A DNA stretch of 64,000 bases from Heterostelium album PN500 (Eukaryota; Evosea; Eumycetozoa; Acytosteliales; Acytosteliaceae). Numbering within the stretch: position 1 is the first letter of the stretch; each line of letters begins with the position of its first letter. The position numbers were made by a program, and so were the translations under genes. Below are positions 23,991 through 35,358 of the stretch, piece after piece. The notes under the pieces are model-generated. The model was given only the letters and a program-made list of their open reading frames with translations. It did no database searches and was not told the origin of the DNA. Location of the stretch: positions 1,240,001 to 1,304,000 of the forward strand of contig NW_008805085.1 in assembly GCF_000004825.1 (NCBI RefSeq). The letters run 5' to 3'.

Positions 23991-24620
23991 TTATGGCAAA
24001 TCAACTAAAGATTTCTTTTGTGGTAAATGATTGTAGGTTGCTTTTTTAGTTTTACCTCCAATTTTGTATTTTTCACCTTGTGGAGCTTCAGCGTGTGCCT
24101 CACCTTTACCCTTCTTTGAAACCTTGGTTGGAATGTTCTTTTCGACAGGTTTATTGACAGAGACGATAAAATCTTCCCAAGCACCTTTAATTAATGAAGC
24201 AATACCGGTGGATGATGGTAATTCACCTCTATGAACTCTTTCCACCAACTTACAGAAATCATCGAATGATACAGTTCCTTTCTATAAAAATATATAATAA
24301 TTATTATTTAATTATTGTTTTTGTTTTTGTTTTTATTATAAATTATTAATTATTACATACACCAGTTGAATCTACTTGTTGAATCATAGCATAAATCTCA
24401 GAGAGAGATGGCTTTTGTCCAGCTTTTCCAAAGGCAATAGACAATTCGTTTACATCTAGAATATTGTCACCATTGGTATCCAATTGCTTAAAGATACGTT
24501 CTAAATTTGCTCTAAATAATAATATCACCAATCAATTATTAAAGATATTATCAAAATGTTAATATCAAATTTTAATGTCTTCGTCATTTGTAACTCTAAA
24601 ATGTACCTATTTGCTGCCAT
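23991..24620 (-). CDS. small EF-hand calcium-binding protein
   Basis: Three exons, 24620-24607 (14 nt), 24511-24361 and 24281-23991, give 151 residues. EF-hand 1 loop: DTNGDNILDVNE, canonical. EF-hand 2 loop: DSTGKGTVSFDD, formed across intron 2 and also canonical. The remaining 85 residues are Lys-rich (KVSKKGKGEAHAEAP, GGKTKKATYNHLP) with no recognised domain. The first exon holds only MAAN plus two bases. A calcium sensor or buffer with a basic tail is the likely role; the partner is unknown. Confidence 0.83.
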
Positions 24621-25254
24621 CTTTATTTATATTTTCTTTTTTTGTACAAGATAAATTATTAAATCAACTAATTATTTATTTATTTATTTATTTTAAAAAA
24701 AATGATTAAAAATTAAGAATCAATCATAAACTTATTAAGACAGACAACTCTTTACAACAATAATCAAATTTTAATTTTATTATTAAAATATACCCCCAAA
24801 AATTAAAATTACTTGAAAAAAAACCAATAACAAAAATCTTAAAACCAATTGTTAAACCCTAAATTATTTAATTAATTTTATTCTTTTTTTTTCAACTTTT
24901 TTTTAAAAAAAATACTAAATATATTGAAAAATATCTATTTTTAAGATTATTGTTGAAGATTACTTTGCAACACTTTAATATTTTTAATGTTCTGTATTAC
25001 TACACTTAAAAAAATAAGTTGACATTCAAATTATGTTGTGTGTCAATACCAGAATCTCATATTTTAGATTTTTTAATAATTTTCCAAATTTGGTATTTTT
25101 TTAAATAATTAAGATAGATATTTTTATGAAGAATTCAATTTCTAAATTTAGATAAATTAATATTAAAAAAATAAATTTCAATGAATGGTAATATAGTTAT
25201 TCGAATTTCTTTTTTCGACACTTGATCAAATAATAGTTCCTATAATTAAAAATA
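24621..25254. other. divergent intergenic region
   Basis: A/T-rich DNA between the EF-hand and aquaporin start codons; must hold both promoters. No recognisable sites or genes. Confidence 0.55.
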
Positions 25255-26559
25255 ATGAAAATAAAGATAATTCCACTTATAACACCGAAGGCTCCTAATG
25301 ATCCTTTCAGAGAGATCGTACATGAAAATCCAACAAAACTTCGTAAAATTTTTAGAAAAGTAATTGCAGAGTTTGTTGGTGTCCTACTATTTGTTTTCAT
25401 GGTAGGAGGTTCGGTAGTATCTTCACAAGTAAGTAGATAGATAAAACAAATATATTTTCAATACAATTGTTGTAAAGAAAATAATATTAATTTATTAAAA
25501 ACTCAAACAAACAAAAACAACATAGTATTATAGTACAGGAGGAAATAGAGATTTAGTAGATGTTGTCGTTAGAACTTTACTACTTTCCCTTGTACAAGGA
25601 TTATCCATTGCTGCACTCATTTGGTTTACTCTACATATGGGATGCGTTTTAAACCCTGCGGTTTGTCTAGCACAAGTATGTTCATATCGTCTTGGATTGT
25701 TGAATGCACTTGGATTAATAGTTGTGGAATTATGTGGTGCGATGGTAGGAGCTGCTTTATTAAAATGGGCAATCCCCAATCCATGTAAGAAAAATAAGAT
25801 TCAATTAATTAGTTTTAAAAATATATTAATAAAAATTCTAAATATATTTTAAACTTTTTGTATTTATAATTTATAGATGAAAAAACTTTAGGAGCAACGA
25901 CTCTATCGCCTGGAACAAATGTTGGTCATGGTATTTTATTAGAATTAATGGGTACTTTCTTTTTATCAGTAACGGTATTGGCCACCGCTGTTCATAATGA
26001 AGGAGATCCCGATATCATTAGAGTTGCACCTTGGGCGATTGGATGTGCTGTTTTTGCTGGTGTAGCTACTTTAAATCCATTTACCGGTGGAAGTGTAAGT
26101 TTATTACAATTAAACTTAAACATTTTATTAAAAAAAAAGAAATTATTAATATTAAAATTATTTTAAATTATTTATTAAATAGATGAATCCAGCTAGATCA
26201 TTGTAAGTAAAATATCTTTTTGATTAATGCATATTATAAATTAATTGTGTTGTATTTTATTTTTTTTAAATAGTGGACCAGCAGTTGTAAAAGGTATTTG
26301 GAGCAAACATTACGTTTATTGGATCGGGCCAATGCTAGGCGGATTCTTTGCAGGTATATTGTTTAGATTTATTCTTGCCGAGAGAGTATCCTATAGGTAC
26401 ATTGAAAGAGATGATATTCAACAAGAAAAATCTTCAGTCATGGGAAGTGTAGCTGACAAACAAAATACAGAAGGTAAGCCCACTGGTGATAATATAGAAG
26501 AAAGTGATTCTGAGAATTTGAATCTTGCCAATGACCCATACGGTTATAGTAGAGCATAA
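25255..26559 (+). CDS. aquaporin (MIP family channel)
   Basis: Five exons, 25255-25428, 25526-25784, 25877-26094, 26183-26202 (20 nt) and 26274-26559, give 318 residues with six predicted membrane helices. First NPA motif: GCVLNPAVCLAQV. Second: GGSMNPARSFGPAVV, including the Arg of the selectivity filter. The N-terminus (about 35 residues) is basic and cytoplasmic. The 60-residue C-terminal tail is acidic (EESDSENLNLAND). Aquaporins conduct water or small solutes such as glycerol. The first half-helix reads HMGCVLNPA rather than the usual SGAHLNPA, which may change pore properties. The second NPA is encoded by the 20-nt microexon. Confidence 0.92.
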
Positions 26560-26745
26560 AAAGTTAACTTTCTCAGACTATGTAAAAAAGAAAAGAAATT
26601 CATTTATCCTTTCATTTTAATTAATTTTAAAGGATCTGTAAAATAAATAAAAGTTTTAAATTTACAATAGTACTCTAGATCTATCTATCTATTTAATTTA
26701 ATTTAATACAATTTCTTAAATTGGATTATTTATTTATTTATTTTA

Positions 26746-28140
26746 TTAATTATCACCGGCAAAGAACTTGGCGTAGGCACTTGCTTTCTTCTTGTTTTCT
26801 TGTGAGTAAAGTTGATTGGCTCTTGCCAACTCTGCCTTGGCATCCTTGTTGTCAGCCTCGATATTCAAAACGGCTTGGAAGTCTTCGATGGCTTCCTCAT
26901 AGTCTTTCTTCAAGAGATAAGCTTTACCACGTCTAAACAAACCTTTGATATCGTTTGGTGACAACTTCAATGCTTTGTTACACGAGTCGATGGCATTAGA
27001 GTATTTGGCTAACTTGTTGTAACACAATGCCATATTCAAATAACATGAGATCTCTGTTTGTTTCAATCCATCTGCTTTACCAACACAATCTAAATATCTT
27101 AATGACTAAATGGTAATAATGAATTACAATTAAATTGTTGTTAATAAATAAATAAATAAATAGCAACTGTCATTATTAATCTTACTTTTTCATATTTATC
27201 AATAGCTTCTTGATTCTTATTCTCCTTAAAATAGGTGTTACCGATGTTCTTGAGAGTTTCACCAACTTTGAACATCTCTTCGTCACCCTGGATGTTGTCG
27301 TCTTGTGGATATTCTTCCCATTGATCACCATCAGCTGATACCTTCTTTGGTACTCCATCGTCTTCTCCCTCTGCCAACTCACCACATTTGGCAATGACGA
27401 CATCTTTATTTGGTTTATCGCTAGTAGTTGGTGATGCTTCAATCTTTCTAACAACATTCATTCCTTTAATAACCTTTCCAAATACTACATGTTTACTGCA
27501 GATATATAAATTTAAACAGGTTAGTTAGTTTATCTCTTTCTATATCCAATCTATAATTATTATTATTATTATTTTTATTCATACCCATCTAAATGTGGAG
27601 TTGGAACAGTGGTAATAAAGAATTGTGATCCATTTGTAGCTGGACCGGAATTGGCCATACTCAACAATCCACTTTGGGTATGCTTAATTTCAAAGTTTTC
27701 ATCTATAGTTGGTTTATTGATTGTTAGATATAATGATATTAGTACAATATACATATGTATGTTTGTTTTATTAACACATACCAGCAAACTTTTCGCCATA
27801 GATTGATTCACCACCGGTACCATTAAAGTTTGTAAAGTCACCACCTTGAATCATGAATTGTGGAATGACACGATGGAAGATTGATCCTTCGTACGATAAC
27901 TTCTTACCGGAACCTCCAACACCCTTCTCACCAGTACACAATGCTCTGAAGTTTTCTGCAGTCTTTGGAGTCTTGTTTTTAAACAACTCCATCACAATTC
28001 TACCAGCTATTATATTATTACATGTTTATTGTAAAACGATTATTAATATAATTATAATCAACTTTTAAGTGCAATTCATATATCAACAAACCTGGTTGAC
28101 CACCAATAGTAATATCAAAGAAAACACGTGGATTTGACAT
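26746..28140 (-). CDS. cyclophilin-40-type peptidyl-prolyl isomerase with TPRs
   Basis: Five exons, 28140-28092, 28006-27782, 27702-27585, 27495-27186 and 27105-26746, give 353 residues. Cyclophilin domain (1-170): [59 protein letters not shown]. The catalytic Arg of FHRV is present; the cyclosporin-contacting Trp is His (PHLDG), as in Cyp40. Three TPRs follow at about 215-340 ([71 protein letters not shown]), containing the N/K/N/K/R residues that clamp the EEVD tail of Hsp90. Likely an Hsp90 co-chaperone. Confidence 0.93.
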
Positions 28141-28384
28141 CTTTTTCTATTAAAATGAATGAAGATCTACTAAGATATTAAATGATATAAAACTGAATGT
28201 ATTATTATCTGTATGTATTAATTAGGATGTGTGTTAATGACTGATCTGAAAATCATAAAAATTTTGCTAAGCTTAAAAAGTAAAATTAGCACTAAAAAAA
28301 AATTCTCTAATTTTAAGTTAAATTTTATTAATTTTGGATGTGTTTTAATTTATTTAATTATACAACTTTATTTTGCAAGTTTAT

Positions 28385-29059
28385 TTATTTAGTAACAATT
28401 TTGAAAGCGAAATCATTGAACTTTCCAGTTTTGAATGCGATGGCACACCAGAGTGGGCAGAGTGCTTCGACTGGACCGGCAAGTGTAGAGGCACCGACAT
28501 CAAAGAAATCCCAACCGAAAGCCTCGATCAATGGTTGAACCGACTTTTTAGCTTCATCGCTGTCACCACAGACAATCATGGAGGCACGCTCGCTCAACTG
28601 TGGCTTGTACATGAGACCGTTTCCAACCGAGTTGAAAGCCTTGACGAAATGGGCTTCAGGTGCAGCTTCGATTAGGAGTTCCATCAACGACGAGTTCTTC
28701 TCGGTGAAGTATTGGAGTGCGAATTTCTTTGGTGGAACACCTGGGGTGATTGGGTTGACGGCGTCGATGACGACCTTTCCAGAGAGTACGCTGGCAAGAC
28801 TCTTTACGAGTTCCTGAGCGATGGCACCACCAACAGCGAGCACAACAATATCGGCAAACTTGACGGTCTCTTCGAAAGTACCAATGGAAATGGCTGGATT
28901 TGCGGTTTTGAAGGCAACGACCTCAGCTTTGTTGACGTCTCTGGTTCCGATCATAGTTGGATTACCTTCAGTCAAGAAAGCCTTACTCAATTGCTTACCG
29001 ACATCACCAGTACCAAGAACACCAATATTAACTTTATTTGTATATGTAACGAATGACAT
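28385..29059 (-). CDS. NADPH-dependent F420 reductase-like oxidoreductase
   Basis: A single exon of 224 residues. The dinucleotide-binding motif is near the N-terminus (IGVLGTGDVGKQLSKAFL), with TMIGTRD next, where Thr/Arg favours NADP(H). VVLAVGGAIAQELVKSL and VVIDAVNPIT are typical of the NADP-oxidoreductase, coenzyme-F420-dependent family, as are the later HFVKAFNSVG and MIVCGDSDEAK. Eukaryotes lack classical F420 enzymes, so the true substrate is unknown; bacterial and protist relatives are annotated as generic NAD(P)-binding reductases. G+C is high for the window. Confidence 0.85.
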   Translation of the reverse strand: MSFVTYTNKVNIGVLGTGDVGKQLSKAFLTEGNPTMIGTRDVNKAEVVAFKTANPAISIGTFEETVKFADIVVLAVGGAIAQELVKSLASVLSGKVVIDAVNPITPGVPPKKFALQYFTEKNSSLMELLIEAAPEAHFVKAFNSVGNGLMYKPQLSERASMIVCGDSDEAKKSVQPLIEAFGWDFFDVGASTLAGPVEALCPLWCAIAFKTGKFNDFAFKIVTK

Positions 29060-29978
29060 CTTTTTATTTATATTATTTTTATTTGTTGTTTTTTTTTAAC
29101 TAACTTATTAAAACTAAATGGGTTTACCAACTATTTATAAATAATATTGTTTAGTTATAGATTTTCCTTTTGGTTGGTGGCGCTTGACTCTTGACTCTTC
29201 TTCCTTTTCAGACCTTTGCAAAATATCGATTCCAATCATGAACAATCAACTAAATTCATTACCGTCATGGTTTATTAGTTGAATAGAAGGTTACAGCTCT
29301 TTTTATGATCATTCATTCTAGCATGATTTAAGAGTTCGGAGGCTCAATGAAAAAGTTAAAAATAAATTTTTAAATTTTTTTTTAAGTAGTTTGTGGGTCC
29401 ACTTGTTTGTTCAACCACAAATGAACAGATATTTTTAATTGTTTTTTACCAAATTAAATTAATTTTAAATGAAAAAAAATAGATTTTAATGAACATGGAT
29501 AATCTTGATCATATATTCCAAAGTTTTATTCCAATTTTTTTTGATTCTATTCCAAAGCTATTTTAATTTTTGTAATAAAAATAATTGATCATTGATGGAA
29601 TATTTTTATTGATAGATATTCTAAAAGAACCAATTGGTTGGTTATTGAATTAAGATTCATTGGTTTCAACCAATAGTAAATTTAACTTAAATATATATTA
29701 AATTTCTTTCAATTTTTTTATATTCTGTTTATTATTAAGGTAAAACAAAGTTGAAATCCAAATGGTTGATATCTTTCTGACTTTTTATTAATAAAGGATT
29801 TCACAAAAATTGTGTTGTCGTAACCAGTTTTTTAATAATTTTCTCTATGATGATTGGTGATTTCTATTCTTTTTATAATAAAATAGACCCAATCAATTTT
29901 TTTTTTTTATATAAATTGAACTTTTTCCTACTATTAATATAATAAATAAAATCAACACTTAAATAATAATAACAATAG
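29060..29978. other. divergent intergenic region
   Basis: Promoters for the NADP oxidoreductase and ABM genes. A/T-rich with several TTCCAAAG/ATTCCAA-like repeats at about 29515-29565. No gene or structured RNA recognised. Confidence 0.5.
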
Positions 29979-30272
29979 ATGGCTATTCTAAATTGTATCG
30001 CAACAGTCGTAGCAAAAAAAGAATTCGTAAAGCAAGTTCAAGAGATCTTGGAGAGTGTTGTTGAGCCAACACGTGCTGAAAAAGGTTGTATTCAATATGA
30101 TCTCTTGCAATGCCACTCACCCAACGAACAAACTTTCGTTTTAGTAGAGCAGTGGGAGTCCCATGCTGACCTAGATGCACACAAATCAACCCCTAGATTC
30201 GCAAAGATGGTTGCCGATCTCACACCAATTTTCGAATCACTTGATGTTAAGGAATTACATCAGATTAAATAA
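29979..30272 (+). CDS. antibiotic biosynthesis monooxygenase (ABM/YgiN-type) domain protein
   Basis: Intronless, 97 residues, the full size of a single ABM domain (dimeric ferredoxin-like fold). Matches by eye: VVAKKEFVKQVQEILESVVEPTRAEKGCIQYDL, FVLVEQWES, DLDAHKSTPRFAKMV. These fit the YgiN/quinol monooxygenase group, where the RxExGCxxYxL and ExWxS...LxxHxxTxHF pattern is conserved. Bacterial members oxidise quinols or aromatics without cofactor. The role in the amoeba is unknown. Confidence 0.88.
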   Translation: MAILNCIATVVAKKEFVKQVQEILESVVEPTRAEKGCIQYDLLQCHSPNEQTFVLVEQWESHADLDAHKSTPRFAKMVADLTPIFESLDVKELHQIK

Positions 30273-30595
30273 TTCTATATAGGATAATTAATTAATAATC
30301 TAAATAAAGTAGTAAAAAATAAAAATGTAATAAAAGAAACAATAATTATTGTTTAATCGTTTGTTGATCATCAAAAAAAAAAGATAAAATGATAATCACA
30401 TGATCGTGTGATCACTATTTTTTATTTTTGTTATTTTTTTAAATACCATATATCTAGTTTTCAAAAATAAAGTTATTTAACTATTTAATTAATACATCTA
30501 GTTCTGGAGGAATTAGATTTGGTGTAAAAGTTGGATTTGCATTAGAAGGTAATAGAGTTGGAACTAGTTTTCATCAAAGTTTCAATCATAGAACA
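30273..30595. promoter_or_regulatory. upstream region of OGG1
   Basis: A/T-rich with a near-perfect palindrome at 30394-30411 (ATCACATGATCGTGTGAT). From about 30475 to 30595 the OGG1 reading frame is already open and encodes basic/aromatic residues (GGIRFGVKVGFALEG) without an ATG. Confidence 0.45.
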
Positions 30596-31936
30596 ATGTC
30601 AACAAAGTCAGTTGTGACTACTCATCAGGATTCAAAAGTAGAGAAGAAGAATAAAAGTGAATGGGAATCTATAGATTTAAACAATAATCATTTGGATTTA
30701 AGAAAGACGCTTTTATCAGGTCAATCTTTTCGTTGGCGAAAACTAGGAGGCGGTGGTGAATCGGATTCCGATGATATTACTACTACAGAGCAATGGGCAG
30801 GTCCTCTAAAGAGTTATGTTGTAGTACTCCGAAGAGTTGAAGATCGTCTCGATTACAAGTTTATCGACAGTCAGAATAGAGTAAATCACAACACAGCTGC
30901 ATTCACAGAGAAAGAGAGAAATGCGTTACTCACCGATTACTTTCATTTGAATTTGAATTTGAGTGAGTTGTGCCAACAGTGGGGCGGTGGAACACACTCA
31001 TTGAACGAGCAGTTCAAGTCGGTAAGCAAAGGATTCGAGGGATTGCGATTGCTAAGACAGTCGCCACTCGAGTGTCTTTTCAGTTTCATTTGTTCACAGA
31101 ACAACAATATCGGAAGAATCACAAAAATGGTGGAATCACTCGCCAACTTTGGCGATCTGATAAACACTCATCAGACTATCAAATTCCACAGCTTCCCAAC
31201 TCTGGATCAACTATTGAAAATCAAAGAGGAACAGCTCAACACACTTGGATTTGGTTATCGTTCAAAGTTTATTGTGAAATCAGCATCTCAAGTCAAAGAA
31301 AAGGGTGGTGAAGTGTGGTTGGAGTCTCTAAGAAAACAAAGTCACGAGAATGCACATAAGGAATTGACATCGCTAATGGGTGTAGGTCAAAAAGGTAAAA
31401 GATTATTATAAATAACTATGTATCATGATCTCGTGTTTAACAGAATGATTAATTATACTAATAATTAATTCATTACTACTTCAGTTGCAGATTGTGTTTG
31501 TTTGTTTTCTATGGACAAGTTGGATATAGTTCCAATTGATACTCATATATTTACGATTTCAAAGAAGCATATGCCATCACTAGCCAAGAAGACACTGACA
31601 CCAAAGATATATCAAGATATCAGACTATTTTGGAAAGAGAAATTCGGACAATATGCAGGTTGGGGTCATACCATTTTATTTGCAAACGAAATAGCTGAAT
31701 TTAAGAATAAATCAACTACATCTACATCTATATCCGAGACAACAACAACTACTACTACTACAACAACAACTACTACTTCAACAAATAAAAAGAAAGGAAC
31801 AAAAAGAGAGAAATCAGATGAAGATAATGAAGAAAAAGAAAAAGAAGAAGTAGAACAAGAAGAACAAGACGAAAATACAATTGAAAAAGTAAATATTAAA
31901 TCAAATAAAAAGAAGAAAAGTAAAAGAGGAAAGTAA
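30596..31936 (+). CDS. ogg1: 8-oxoguanine DNA glycosylase OGG1
   Basis: Two exons, 30596-31394 and 31485-31936, give 416 residues. The OGG N-terminal domain starts at LDLRKTLLSGQSFRWRK. The HhH-GPD fold follows: LRQSPLECLFSFICSQNNNIGRITKMV, then GFGYRSKFI, then across the intron [29 protein letters not shown]. The Lys of GVGQKVADC aligns with catalytic human Lys249 and the Asp of VPIDTH with Asp268. It excises 8-oxoguanine in base excision repair. The C-terminal 75 residues are a poly-Thr tract then Lys/Glu-rich sequence (KKKGTKREK, KSNKKKKSKRGK) that could act as nuclear localisation signals. The frame is open for 120 bp upstream of the ATG. Confidence 0.93.
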
Positions 31937-32110
31937 TACCTTTTTCTCTTAACTTTAAGATTCTTAAACATTTTAACTTTGTGTTACAATTTTTCCAAAA
32001 ATTTGTTTTTTGTTTTTTTTTAGATTGTTCTACTTTTTTGTAGTTTCATTTATTTTATAAATAGTTTTATAGTTTATAAGAAGGAAAGAACAGCTTTAGA
32101 GAAAAGAAAG

Positions 32111-33156
32111 ATGACATCATCACCACAATTAACATCATCTGGTGAAAGACAATTAAAGAAACCGGGTATTCATATCGATCAGGATGGTTGTCTTATAAAG
32201 AGAGTACTGAAGGAAGGAACTGGTGAGTTGGCACAACCCAATTCAATCGTTACCATTCACTATGAGGCGTATCTATCTAGTGGACCACTGTTTGACTCTA
32301 CGGTTCAACAGAACACACCGCTCACCTTTCGTCTGGGAAAGAGTCAGGTTATCGATGCCATTGAAATGTCGATTCCAACGATGAAGGTTGGTGAAGATGC
32401 AGAGATTGTCACCACACCAAAGTATGCATTCGGTAAACACGGATTGCCTCCTTTCATTCCACCAAACACTTCTATCATCTATAAAATACAATTGTTATCA
32501 TCAAAATTAGATGCTGTAAATGTATGTCGTATATATATTCATTGAAATACTATCATCATTATTATTCTCCTTATTTTAATAACTTTATTATTATTAACTT
32601 AATATTAACATAAACAACAGGATTATAATAGTTTTGATACATTATTATCAAAAGTAAAGCAAGTTAAAGATAAAGGAAATCTATATTTTAATCAACATAA
32701 ATATAAATTAGCTATGAAGTATTATATAAAGGTAATAATATTGTTATTTGTTAGTTGCTATTTATTATTATTATTATTAGATGTTGGTTATTAATTATGA
32801 TGATATTGATTATAAATATAATATAGGGTATTTGGTTATTAGGTGATAATAGATATACATTATCATTGGATGAAAGTAGTAATAAGACATTGAAAGATAC
32901 ACTGATTATATTGTATTTGAATTTAGCAACATGTAATATTAAGCTATCGGATGGTAAACGTGCACTCACCAATTGTGAAAAGATCTTAGAGTTGGGTGGA
33001 AGCAGTGCAAAGTTTTATTTTAGAATGGGACAGGCTTATTCACTTAATAAACAGTACGAACAAGCTAGACGTTGTCTAGTACAAGCCATCAGATTAGAAC
33101 CAAACGATACAACCCTAAGAGATGAATTAGAAAACATAAAGAAACATCTACAGTAA
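32111..33156 (+). CDS. FKBP8/FKBP38-like immunophilin with TPRs
   Basis: Three exons, 32111-32521, 32621-32731 and 32827-33156, give 283 residues. FKBP domain at about 30-135: [56 protein letters not shown]. The binding-pocket Trp of FKBP12 (VIRGWEEG) is Ile here (VIDAIEMS), and the GHPG His is Leu. This fits the FKBP8/FKBP6 class, which has little intrinsic PPIase activity. TPR helices follow: [64 protein letters not shown]. Unlike mammalian FKBP8 there is no C-terminal membrane anchor. Probable chaperone adaptor. Confidence 0.88.
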
Positions 33157-33528
33157 TAACAATGTGCAACCGATATAGTAATAATTATAAAAAAGAAAAT
33201 AATTGTATAATAACACCAAACAAACAAAAAATTCATCATATATAACATTGTAACATTAACAAAATAAATAAATATTGCAAAATAAAACAAAACAAAACTA
33301 TTATTAAAAGAAATTGATGAAATTGATCCTCGTAATTTGATTTATTAAATTTACAAATAATAAATAGATAAATAAATTAAAATATTAATATTATCTTTTG
33401 TAAAGAGTTTAACTTTTAAAAAAGATTGATTGCATCATTTTTAAAACGAGTTGAACAAAAAGTGTTTGGTTTTGGTGAAGTTGTTGTTGTTGTTGTTGTT
33501 GTTTAGATAGATATCATTGAGAAATCAA
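33157..33528. other. intergenic between convergent genes
   Basis: 3' flanks of the FKBP and F-box/LRR genes. Contains AAAC repeats (about 33280-33298) and a GTT repeat (33481-33502). No gene seen. Confidence 0.6.
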
Positions 33529-35358
33529 TCAAAGATTTCTTATAAAGATAGCTTTGTAATCGTCAAGTTCGTAGACGTTGAAAAGATTCTTAAACTTGTT
33601 TGGCATTGGTCTGAGGTGAACGTTGGTTGTGAAGATCTTCAAGAGTGTTCCTTGATTCTTGGCGATGATGTCAAAGAAGATACCGGTGAAAGCATTCGGT
33701 AGATTCGATAGGTTCAGTTTCGAGAGGTGTGTGTTGGAAGCGATCGCATGGAACAGAGTCTCTAGCAGTTCCTTGTGAGAGATGTCCAGAGCACTGTCCG
33801 ATTTGATCTCTGACTGCTGATTATAGTGGTCAAAGTCAGAGTATAGCAACTGTGAATTACGATTGAATCGCAAGTGTAGGTACAATCGCTTCAACCTTAC
33901 ACTCTGACAAACCAGAGCTGTCGCCACTTCCGATAGAATACTTGGAGGTGGATATTGCAACTCCAAATGAGTCAGATTCTTCAATGAATGTAACCAATTT
34001 GATTGAATAAGAGGATCTAATATTATTTCTAAAGGTGAGCAACAAGAAGAAGAAGAAGAAGTTGACTCCATTGTTGTTGTTGTTGTTGTTGTCGCTGTTG
34101 TTGATAGCTGTATATCGAATTCAATTGATAATCTTTCAAGATTATTATTGAATTGAAGTGGATTGTTATTGTGATGATGATTGTTATCTTGGTAGTCGAA
34201 ACTTGATTCGTTGAGTGATATTGAGAGAAGCTTGATGTTGGACTTGGATAAAACACCAGAGTCGACTATTTGGTTTGAAACTGGGATGAACGATCCTAGT
34301 CTGGTGAGTGTGTTGTTAGTTGAGAGATAGGAGAGTAGCTCGGAGGATAAGAGTTTGGGAGATGTAGATCGTTTTGTGCCAGTTCCAAAGTCCGATGCTT
34401 TGCTGGCGTTAAACGACTGGTATTGATAGTCCCAATTGAGGAACAGTGTCTTTAGATGTCTGAATTTCTGGAGTAGATACCATGGGAACTGATGTTGGTC
34501 GTCGTCAATCACCAGTATCCTCAGATACTCAAGTCTGGAGAGTAATGGCTTCGAAGACAGTATATCATTGTAGAAATGAACGATATGCGATTGGTTGTTG
34601 TCTCTACAACTAGTGTTGACACTCAGTGTCAACGATTTCAAAGTGAATGCACGCTCCATAATATACTCTGCCAGCAAGGAGAAATCGATATTGTTATTTT
34701 GATTCCAGGAACTACTGCTACTACTACTGTTAGTATCGCAAGGTGTCAACGCCATAACAGAGGAAATTTCCAATTCCACTAGATTCCTGGTGATTGTTGA
34801 CAGTTCGTTTAGTATAATGTTGATCGGTGCCTGTGAGGTGGATGTTGACGAGTTGATGGCCAGTCGGAGTAGACCATTGTTGGTCGAGTTGAGAGATACC
34901 ATTTGTTGGAGTGACCGCGCAACCGCCAAGTTCTTGTCGTAGTAGAAACCCGACCAGTTTATACGCCAAGACTCGAGATGCGAGTAGGACTGGCAGAGTG
35001 TTTGCATCAGTTGGTTGGTGGGTTGCGGTAGCAGACTTAGTCCGCTAACGATATCGCCATGTGAAATGTCCTCGGAAACAAGATTCCGCAGGTAACGGAC
35101 TAGTTGGTAGCGACGTCGAGTTGGATCCAAGTGGAAGAACGACTGTAGTGGCGTCGAAGTCGATACGCGATGCAGATAGGCATCGCTCACCAACTGTGAA
35201 ACCAAATCGAACCATCGCCAACACACCAAACATAGATCCTGATTCATCTGATTGAATTCCTTCCTGTTCCAACACATCCTCATGATTTTATCCAAAAGAA
35301 TATTGGGGAGAGTCACCAGTTTCTTTTCTGGTGGAGGTGGTGTAACCAATATTATCAT
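33529..35358 (-). CDS. F-box/LRR-like dictyostelid protein
   Basis: A single exon of 609 residues. The N-terminus has an F-box-like motif (LPNILLDKIMRMCWNRKEFNQMNQDLCLVCWRW is the full motif area, residues 17-49). Irregular Leu-rich repeats follow: LSRLEYLRILVIDD, LQKFRHLKTLFLNWD, LKNLTHLELQYP, VRLKRLYLHLRFN, LSKLNLSNLP. This layout (F-box-like head, LRR body, Asn/Ser/Thr runs) is common in dictyostelids. If the F-box works, the protein would be a substrate adaptor of an SCF ubiquitin ligase; no substrate can be guessed. Confidence 0.7.
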   Translation of the reverse strand: MIILVTPPPPEKKLVTLPNILLDKIMRMCWNRKEFNQMNQDLCLVCWRWFDLVSQLVSDAYLHRVSTSTPLQSFFHLDPTRRRYQLVRYLRNLVSEDISHGDIVSGLSLLPQPTNQLMQTLCQSYSHLESWRINWSGFYYDKNLAVARSLQQMVSLNSTNNGLLRLAINSSTSTSQAPINIILNELSTITRNLVELEISSVMALTPCDTNSSSSSSSWNQNNNIDFSLLAEYIMERAFTLKSLTLSVNTSCRDNNQSHIVHFYNDILSSKPLLSRLEYLRILVIDDDQHQFPWYLLQKFRHLKTLFLNWDYQYQSFNASKASDFGTGTKRSTSPKLLSSELLSYLSTNNTLTRLGSFIPVSNQIVDSGVLSKSNIKLLSISLNESSFDYQDNNHHHNNNPLQFNNNLERLSIEFDIQLSTTATTTTTTTMESTSSSSSCCSPLEIILDPLIQSNWLHSLKNLTHLELQYPPPSILSEVATALVCQSVRLKRLYLHLRFNRNSQLLYSDFDHYNQQSEIKSDSALDISHKELLETLFHAIASNTHLSKLNLSNLPNAFTGIFFDIIAKNQGTLLKIFTTNVHLRPMPNKFKNLFNVYELDDYKAIFIRNL

